This document shows, piece by piece, positions 1 to 4,075 of a DNA stretch of 5,968 bases. The position numbers were made by a program, and so were the translations under genes. This stretch comes from Syntrophobacterales bacterium (GTDB lineage: Bacteria; Desulfobacterota; Syntrophia; Syntrophales; UBA6807), in contig JAGGSD010000004.1 of the NCBI GenBank assembly GCA_021159265.1, forward strand, positions 1 through 5,968. Reading direction: 5' to 3'. Positions within the stretch are counted from its first letter, which is position 1. Every line of letters starts with the position of its first letter. The notes under the pieces were generated by a model. The model did not search any database, was not told the origin of the DNA, and saw only the letters and a list, made by a program, of their open reading frames with translations.

Positions 1-22
1 TTTCCAGTTTATCCGGGTTAGG

Positions 23-50
23 TTGACATAACAGGATATATTTCTATAGC
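23..50 (+). promoter_or_regulatory. Possible rightward promoter near the window edge
   Basis: TTGACA (23-28) and TATAGC (45-50) are separated by 16 bp. No plus-strand gene follows that I can support, so any transcript would run antisense into map. The remainder of 1-328 shows no gene. A 31-codon frame at 189-284 has a good GAGGGG at 175-180, but it runs into the heptamer tract. Confidence 0.2.
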
Positions 51-235
51 AATACGCAATGGACAAATTGATTTGAAGCTAAGAACACTACATATTTGTG
101 GGATAGATAGTATATGCCTGGAATAAAGGTATAAAATACTACCGACCTTCACCTCCAAGGGGAAATGGTTTTGTGAGGGGATGAGTATATGTGGTTTATT
201 TTTGCGCAGATGGCGGCACGGGCGGGGGGAAACAA

Positions 236-270
236 GGCACAAGGACAAAGGAACAGGGATCAAGGAAAAA
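236..270 (+). repeat. GG-initial heptamer tract downstream of map
   Basis: Five units run in perfect 7-bp register: GGCACAA (236-242), GGACAAA (243-249), GGAACAG (250-256), GGATCAA (257-263) and GGAAAAA (264-270). A weaker unit GAAACAA (229-235) precedes them. Only the first two bases are invariant, with A-rich ends. The tract lies beyond the 3' end of map. Confidence 0.75.
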
Positions 271-299
271 CCCTCAGTCTTTAACTTTGTGGCTTTTCC
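264..299 (-). terminator. Weak hairpin downstream of map; possible terminator
   Basis: On the minus strand GGAAAAGCC (299-291) pairs with GGTTTTTCC (272-264) over 9 bp with one G-U pair, around an 18-nt loop, 30 bp after the map stop. The T run lies inside the stem and only two T residues follow it, so this is not a classical intrinsic terminator. It is offered as the only candidate end of the map transcript. Confidence 0.25.
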
Positions 300-318
300 G
301 CCTCAGGAATGGCAAAAA

Positions 319-346
319 CGCTTTAATTTCAAACTTTAGAATTTGG
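319..346 (-). repeat. Heptamer tract crossing the map stop codon
   Basis: On the minus strand CCAAATT (346-340), CTAAAGT (339-333), TTGAAAT (332-326) and TAAAGCG (325-319) run in register. TTGAAAT is the same word as in the arms at 1152 and 1323. The map stop TGA (331-329) lies inside it, and the codons for the final PNSKV lie in the two units before. Confidence 0.45.
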
Positions 347-1099
347 CAGCCTTGTAAGAATTTCAGCTCCTTTAGAAGTAACCAGAATTGTATGTTCAAA
401 CTGAGCGCTTATACTTCCGTCAACAGTAGTAACTGTCCATCCGTCTGTTAACGACGTTTCCACAGCATAAGATTTTCCCATATTGATCATCGGCTCGATC
501 GTAAAAATCATTCCTTCTCGAAGACGTATTTTATTATCCCTGGTAAAATGATGAAAGACGTGTGGATCTTCGTGAAAACTCTTCCCAATTCCATGGCCTC
601 CGTAATCTCGAACAATAGAATATCCGAATTTACTGATATATTTTTCAATTGTTTTTCCTACTTCATACAAATATTTTCCCGGCTTAACTGCATCAATTCC
701 TCTATACAAGGCATTTTTTGTTCGATTCACCAGATTTTTCGTTTTTTCATCAACATTACCGATCATAAAGGTGCGTGATGTATCTCCATGATAACCATCT
801 AAAATCACAGTAACATCGATATTTACAATATCACCATCTTTCAGAATATCTTTTTCTGAAGGAATTCCATGACACACAACATTATTGATTGATGTGCAAA
901 TACTTTTTGGGAATCCGTTATAATTCAAGGGGGCAGAAATACCACCATGCTTTTGGGTAAATTTTTCACAAAGATCATTAAGGTATAATGTTGAAACACC
1001 CTCTTTCACAAAAGGTTCGATATAATTGAGCAATTGAGCGGCTAACTTTCCTGCTTTTCGCATCTTTTCTATTTCTTCCTGATTTTTAATAATTATCAC
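329..1099 (-). CDS. map: Type I methionine aminopeptidase
   Basis: This cytosolic metalloenzyme removes the initiator methionine from new proteins once deformylase has acted. The 256-residue product is full length for a bacterial type Ia enzyme without an N-terminal zinc-finger extension (E. coli has 264). The five metal ligands of the pita-bread fold are visible: D95 in VNIDVT, D106 in HGDTSRTF, H169 in GGHGIG, E202 in FTIEPM and E235 in AQFEHT. The substrate-binding histidines H77 (VCHGIP) and H176 (SFHEDP) are also present, so it should be active. The start is GTG at 1099-1097, with GAGGT (1111-1107) seven bases upstream. It is not next to secY, adk or infA, where map often lies, so it is either a relocated gene or a second copy. 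The last residues (LPNSKV) and the stop are written in heptamer-repeat sequence shared with the downstream gap, so the natural C-terminus may have been replaced. The identification is secure. Confidence 0.97.
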   Translation of the reverse strand: MIIIKNQEEIEKMRKAGKLAAQLLNYIEPFVKEGVSTLYLNDLCEKFTQKHGGISAPLNYNGFPKSICTSINNVVCHGIPSEKDILKDGDIVNIDVTVILDGYHGDTSRTFMIGNVDEKTKNLVNRTKNALYRGIDAVKPGKYLYEVGKTIEKYISKFGYSIVRDYGGHGIGKSFHEDPHVFHHFTRDNKIRLREGMIFTIEPMINMGKSYAVETSLTDGWTVTTVDGSISAQFEHTILVTSKGAEILTRLPNSKV

Positions 1100-1151
1100 T
1101 GTTTTTACCTCATAATTTTTACATTGTTCTTTTGTAACCGTTTACTGAACG

Positions 1152-1176
1152 TTGAAATTAGAAATTGGAAATTCGG
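1152..1176 (+). repeat. Left inverted-repeat arm made of TNGAAAT heptamers
   Basis: Three heptamers in register, TTGAAAT, TAGAAAT and TGGAAAT, occupy 1152-1172. The 25-bp segment 1152-1176 matches the reverse complement of 1305-1329 at 21 of 25 positions. It lies just beyond the 3' end of the decayed four-helix-bundle fragment, so the two arms look like terminal inverted repeats of that remnant. They could also be two independent heptamer tracts in opposite orientation. Confidence 0.7.
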
Positions 1177-1179
1177 CCT

Positions 1180-1299
1180 TCATGCTTTTGCATTGTTAAT
1201 GATTATATTCAATCTTGTTCTACTCATCAAGGTAGTGCAGACCATATCTGATAGCTCTTCTGCCAGTTTGTAGACATCCATCTCGCAAACTCGTTTCAT
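1180..1299 (-). pseudogene. Decayed four-helix-bundle (23S rRNA intervening-sequence type) protein, N-terminal fragment
   Basis: Reading leftwards from an ATG at 1299 there are 39 codons before TGA at 1182-1180. The first 21 residues contain CEMDVYKLAEELSDMV. From memory this closely resembles the N-terminus of four-helix-bundle proteins encoded in intervening sequences of 23S rRNA genes and often found as solo intergenic copies; their usual opening is an EMxVYKLAEELSDMVW-like helix. The family is normally about 110-130 residues and carries an AANIAEG-like motif in the middle. Here the similarity stops at a Cys where the family usually has Trp, and the remaining 18 residues match nothing I recognise, so helices 2-4 are gone. 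The frame is open back to 1332 through heptamer repeats. It sits exactly between two inverted heptamer arms, inside the map leader. I infer a degenerate copy. The family match is from recall and rests on about 20 residues. Confidence 0.5.
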
Positions 1300-1301
1300 C
1301 T

Positions 1302-1336
1302 CTACCCAATTTCTACTTTCCAATTTCAAGTTTCAA
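1302..1336 (-). repeat. Right inverted-repeat arm made of TNGAAAN heptamers
   Basis: On the minus strand, TTGAAAC (1336-1330), TTGAAAT (1329-1323), TGGAAAG (1322-1316) and TAGAAAT (1315-1309) follow one another with no spacing, then a weaker fifth unit TGGGTAG (1308-1302). The core 1305-1329 is the partner of the left arm at 1152-1176, across a 128-bp interior that holds the four-helix-bundle fragment. Confidence 0.7.
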
Positions 1337-1362
1337 GCCGTGAACGGCTACGTTCTTTTTTT
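1336..1362 (+). terminator. Overlapping short hairpins followed by seven T residues
   Basis: Two mutually exclusive hairpins overlap. One is AGCCG-TGAA-CGGCT (1336-1340 with 1345-1349). The other is GAACG-GCTA-CGTTC (1342-1346 with 1351-1355), followed at once by T7 (1356-1362). The second has the form of a short rho-independent terminator on the plus strand, with a stem of only 5 bp. No plus-strand gene lies upstream of it, so it may only block stray transcription toward the transglutaminase operon, or it may be an accident of the repeat-rich sequence. Confidence 0.3.
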
Positions 1363-1625
1363 CTGACCGCCCAGAACCACGCAATTCGAGCCGTCTTCCT
1401 GTCTTTTGTGATATTTACCGCATAAACATCCTATCAACGGTCAGCTGTCCCCGCATGGGAGGCGAACATTATAATGCTGAAACATATAATATGTCAACGC
1501 CAAGACTTTTCTCCGCAATCTCCCGGATAGGCTTAGTGGCTGTTAGTGCGGATCACAAAGAATGAAGAAAAAGGTCGAGTTGATGCAGGGGAATAAAAAC
1601 CGCCGGGAATCAGTCAATCCGAAAG
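1363..1625. other. Remainder of the divergent intergenic region; no gene seen
   Basis: Apart from the map promoter (1468-1497), this stretch shows no convincing coding frame. An imperfectly placed inverted repeat, TCCGCA (1512-1517) with TGCGGA (1547-1552), lies between the two divergent promoters across a 29-nt interior. A 30-codon frame at 1562-1654 (MKKKVELMQG at its start) is lysine-rich, has no good ribosome binding site and runs into the next promoter, so I do not call it. Confidence 0.5.
1468..1497 (-). promoter_or_regulatory. Strong sigma-70-type promoter reading toward map
   Basis: On the minus strand a perfect TTGACA (1497-1492) and a perfect TATAAT (1473-1468) are separated by 18 bp. 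Transcription would start near 1461, leaving a leader of about 360 nt before the map GTG. The -10 lies within the 10-bp palindrome CATTATAATG (1467-1476). The spacer and -35 contain a second dyad, ACATAT-A-ATATGT (1482-1494), which could bind a repressor. Hexamer match and spacing are seen in the sequence; use as the map promoter is inferred. Confidence 0.6.
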
Positions 1626-1655
1626 GTCAAGGAAAATTTCTGTTTTTCCCTTGAC
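1626..1655. promoter_or_regulatory. Dyad overlapping the operon -35; candidate operator
   Basis: GTCAAGG (1626-1632) pairs perfectly with CCTTGAC (1649-1655). AAAA (1633-1636) continues the pairing with TTTT (1644-1647) if C1648 is bulged, giving arms of about 11 bp around a 7-nt centre. The right arm covers most of the TTGACA hexamer at 1651-1656, so a protein bound here would block polymerase. It could also fold as an RNA hairpin in any transcript coming from upstream. Confidence 0.4.
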
Positions 1656-1682
1656 AAAACTTATCATGAATGTCCCTATAAT
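1651..1682 (+). promoter_or_regulatory. Probable promoter of the transglutaminase-ABC operon
   Basis: A perfect TTGACA (1651-1656) and a perfect TATAAT (1677-1682) are present, but with a 20-bp spacer, longer than the usual 16-18 bp. If used, transcription starts near 1689, about 31 nt before the GTG at 1720. This would exclude the in-frame TTG at 1651 and ATG at 1666 as starts. The long spacer suggests weak or activator-dependent use, consistent with the dyad over the -35. The hexamers are seen; function is inferred. Confidence 0.45.
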
Positions 1683-1719
1683 ACCGCTTAATGCCCTGCA
1701 CGAATTGCGAGAGGATTCC

Positions 1720-3201
1720 GTGAAAAAGCGTCTTTCATTAAAAATATTCATACATCTCTTAATCATTGTATCGTGGCTTGGCATCATGTTCCTTCTGATC
1801 GAAAAGGAAGGATTGATACAATTTCGAACGGGGGGACCCTCGTTAAGAAAGGCCATACCGAAGGATATAGTACTCGATGTCTGGAAAGGAGTTTACATAA
1901 AAGACCGGTGGATCGGTTATGTCCACACAATGTTGGGCCACGATAAAGAAACCAACAATAAAGGATATATTGTTCATTCCTTTTCATACTTGAGATTCAA
2001 GATGTTTAATAAACTAACAGGCCTTACTGTCAATACATTACAGAAACTTGATTCCGAGTATCGTTTAATCGACTTTGTAGTCAAAATATCCGGCGCGACC
2101 AATATAATAATAAAGGGAGAAAGGCTCGGTAAAAAGATTTTTCTGGATATTCATCATAACAGAAACATATACAGCAAAGTTTTCGAGGCAGGAGATGATT
2201 TCTTCCTCGAACAGAGCATATTGTCAATCTATAGAGGCAAGGGACTAAGGCCTGGTGATTCTTACACATTAACCATTTTAAACCCCCTGACAGTCAGTAC
2301 CGAAAAAATCAAACTCAAAGTTGTAGATAAAGACAAAGACACAACAGTTATGGAAACAAAATTCGCCGGTCTAACATCACGATCGTGGATCAACAAGAAT
2401 GGCCTTATCGTTCGTGAAGAAACCCCGAATGGCTGGGTTATGAAACTTGAGAGCGAAGAAAAGGTAAATGAACATTTGAGGCAGTCTAAAGGTTCCACCG
2501 TAGATATTCTAAAAGAAACATCCGTACACCCAACAGGAAAGATCGCACATCCCCGTCAGGTAAAATCCCTAATGATTAAGGTGACAGGAATCGATAAAAA
2601 TACTTTTTCTCTCGATGGAACGAGGCAAAAGTTTCTTGATAGTGAAAAGGGCATAATAAAGATCTCTTCCATTTTTGTCGATCCTGAAAAAGCGACGAAA
2701 CTGCCATGCAACAGAGCAAAACTAAGCAAGTTCCTTGAGCCATCTCCCTGGATAGATTGTCAGGATTCAAATATTAAAGCAAAAGCCGCTGAAATCATCA
2801 ACGGCGAAAGAAATAGCTGGCTTGCCGCAAAAAAGATTTCCGGCTGGGTCTATAAAAACGTACATAAAACATTCAGCCCTGGCATACCTATTGCTACTTC
2901 TGTTTTGGTAAACAGAAAAGGAGACTGCAACGAACACACGGCGCTTTTTATCGCCCTGGCCAGGGCTTGCGGTATCCCGGCAGAGACGTGTACGGGCCTT
3001 GTATATATAAATGACGGTTTTTATTACCACGCGTGGCCGAAAGTTTATGTGGGTAAATGGGTGCACCTTGATCCAACCCTTGGTCAACCAGTCGCAGACG
3101 CTACCCATTTTGAGCTTATCTCCGGTGATTTTTCAAAACAGGCCGGAATTGCCGTCGCAATAGGAAAGATTCAGATTGAGATTTTAGAAACAGAGAATTG
3201 A
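1720..3201 (+). CDS. Membrane-anchored transglutaminase-like domain protein
   Basis: This is a 493-residue protein with three parts. An N-terminal anchor (residues about 8-27, LKIFIHLLIIVSWLGIMFLL) follows a KKR basic cluster, so the rest should face the periplasm or cell exterior. A beta-rich middle region (about 45-250) opens with WKGVYIKDRWIGY, similar to modules found before bacterial transglutaminase-like domains. The C-terminal transglutaminase/protease-like core (about 375-465) has an intact triad: C403 in GDCNEHTALF, H437 in YYHAWPKV and D451 in HLDPTLG. Such bacterial domains can be proteases, amidases or crosslinking enzymes, so the reaction cannot be fixed from sequence. I chose GTG at 1720 because AGAGG (1710-1714) lies five bases upstream, the product then begins at the anchor, and the likely promoter lies downstream of the earlier in-frame starts at 1651 and 1666. 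It heads the operon with the two ABC genes, 63 bp ahead of the ATPase. The domain call is secure; the substrate is unknown. Confidence 0.9.
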   Translation: MKKRLSLKIFIHLLIIVSWLGIMFLLIEKEGLIQFRTGGPSLRKAIPKDIVLDVWKGVYIKDRWIGYVHTMLGHDKETNNKGYIVHSFSYLRFKMFNKLTGLTVNTLQKLDSEYRLIDFVVKISGATNIIIKGERLGKKIFLDIHHNRNIYSKVFEAGDDFFLEQSILSIYRGKGLRPGDSYTLTILNPLTVSTEKIKLKVVDKDKDTTVMETKFAGLTSRSWINKNGLIVREETPNGWVMKLESEEKVNEHLRQSKGSTVDILKETSVHPTGKIAHPRQVKSLMIKVTGIDKNTFSLDGTRQKFLDSEKGIIKISSIFVDPEKATKLPCNRAKLSKFLEPSPWIDCQDSNIKAKAAEIINGERNSWLAAKKISGWVYKNVHKTFSPGIPIATSVLVNRKGDCNEHTALFIALARACGIPAETCTGLVYINDGFYYHAWPKVYVGKWVHLDPTLGQPVADATHFELISGDFSKQAGIAVAIGKIQIEILETEN

Positions 3202-3223
3202 TACTGAATGCCGGACAATGGAT

Positions 3224-3251
3224 GTTTTAAACTCGAAACTCAAAACTCGAG
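3224..3251 (+). repeat. ACTCRAA heptamer tract
   Basis: ACTCGAA (3231-3237), ACTCAAA (3238-3244) and ACTCGAG (3245-3251) follow in exact 7-bp register, preceded by the looser unit GTTTTAA (3224-3230). The tract fills the gap between the transglutaminase stop and the ATPase ribosome binding site. An ATG start at 3208 for the ATPase would translate this repeat, which argues against that start. Confidence 0.7.
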
Positions 3252-3264
3252 AGGGGGTAGCGGC

Positions 3265-3987
3265 TTGGTAAGGATTGAACAATTAACAAAGAGGTTCGGG
3301 AGCACACTTGCCGTGGATAATCTCAATCTTACCATCTCAAAAGGAGAGTTTTTTACTATTATTGGCCCTAATGGCGCCGGCAAAACGACAACTTTAAAAC
3401 TTGTTGCAGGACTTTTAAGACCGACAGCGGGCATGGTGTATGTTAATGGATATGATATGGCTGTAAAAGCCATGGAGGCCAAAAAGATAATCAGCTTTAT
3501 ACCTGATGTTCCTTACGTTTACGATAAATTAACGGGAAGAGAATTTTTATGGTTTATCGGCGAACTTTATAAAATGGACAAAAATTACTACGAAGAGAAA
3601 ACAGAACATCTCCTTGATTTATTTCACATGGAAAATTACGGCAACCAGCTCATGGAGAGTTACTCTCATGGGATGAAACAGAAAGTGGTAATTTGCTCAG
3701 CTCTCCTCCACGATCCCAAAGTAATTGTTATAGATGAGCCTATGGTAGGTCTGGATCCGAAAAGCATTCGTCTGGTTAAAGATATTTTACGGGAACATGC
3801 CAATGAGGGAAAAACCGTATTCATGTCTACCCATACACTCAATCTGGCAGAGGAAGTCTCCGATAGAATCGGCATCATTCATAAAGGAAAATTGATAAGT
3901 CTGGGAACGGTTGACGAGATTAAAAAGGCCGCGGAAAAGACTGGTAAACTGGAAGATGTCTTCTTGAAATTGACTGCGGAGACATGA
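3265..3987 (+). CDS. ABC transporter ATP-binding protein (ABC-2/exporter type)
   Basis: This 240-residue cytoplasmic ATPase should power the permease encoded next to it. All catalytic motifs are present: Walker A GPNGAGKT (34-41), signature SHGMK (134-138), Walker B IVIDEP with catalytic E158, D-loop GLDP (162-165) and switch H190 in MSTHT. Where most ABC ATPases have the Q-loop glutamine, the sequence reads FIPDVPYVYDKLTG (78-91), with Asp81 replacing it. I believe this is common in the CcmA/EcsA-like exporter branch. The length is normal for a single-domain subunit. I chose the TTG at 3265 because GAGGGGG (3251-3257) sits seven bases upstream and the conserved LVRIEQLTKRFG start follows directly. 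The in-frame ATG at 3208 would add 19 residues read from heptamer repeat and has no clear ribosome binding site. The gene is 88 bp ahead of the permease. The substrate is not predictable. Confidence 0.93.
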   Translation: MVRIEQLTKRFGSTLAVDNLNLTISKGEFFTIIGPNGAGKTTTLKLVAGLLRPTAGMVYVNGYDMAVKAMEAKKIISFIPDVPYVYDKLTGREFLWFIGELYKMDKNYYEEKTEHLLDLFHMENYGNQLMESYSHGMKQKVVICSALLHDPKVIVIDEPMVGLDPKSIRLVKDILREHANEGKTVFMSTHTLNLAEEVSDRIGIIHKGKLISLGTVDEIKKAAEKTGKLEDVFLKLTAET

Positions 3988-3993
3988 AAAACA

Positions 3994-4028
3994 GGCGAAC
4001 GGCAAAAGATGAAAGGTAAAGGAACAGA
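3994..4028 (+). repeat. GG-initial heptamer tract
   Basis: GGCGAAC (3994-4000), GGCAAAA (4001-4007), GATGAAA (4008-4014) and GGTAAAG (4015-4021) run in 7-bp register, followed by the looser GAACAGA (4022-4028). The words resemble those at 236-270. The tract occupies the first half of the gap between the ATPase and permease genes, so it should be present in the operon mRNA. Confidence 0.6.
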
Positions 4029-4030
4029 AC

Positions 4031-4056
4031 CAGCCTTCAGCCCTTTCCTCAGCCTC
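4031..4056 (+). repeat. CAGCCTT heptamer tract
   Basis: CAGCCTT (4031-4037), CAGCCCT (4038-4044) and CAGCCTC (4050-4056) recur, with the 5-base interruption TTCCT before the last. This is a second word family placed immediately after the GG-initial tract in the same 88-bp gap. It ends just before the permease ribosome binding site. Confidence 0.5.
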
Positions 4057-4075
4057 TTAGTTTGGTGAAAAGCAA

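Noticed and set aside
148..180. CACCTCC anti-Shine-Dalgarno-like stretch facing GAGGGG, as a translation switch
   Set aside because: The pairing is imperfect and no supported gene follows.
18..263. Minus-strand frame of 81 codons left of map
   Set aside because: No recognisable family, no conserved motif, and it begins inside the GG-initial heptamer tract. Composition looks non-coding.
189..284. 31-codon plus-strand frame with a good GAGGGG ribosome binding site at 175-180
   Set aside because: The second half of the frame is heptamer repeat, and nothing in it is recognisable. The binding-site match alone is not enough.
1562..1654. 30-codon lysine-rich plus-strand frame
   Set aside because: Weak ribosome binding site, it covers the promoter dyad and ends in the -35 of the operon, and it shows no family features.
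1651..1719. Upstream extension of the transglutaminase gene to TTG 1651 or ATG 1666
   Set aside because: Both starts fall inside the probable promoter, lack a ribosome binding site, and add polar residues before the membrane anchor.
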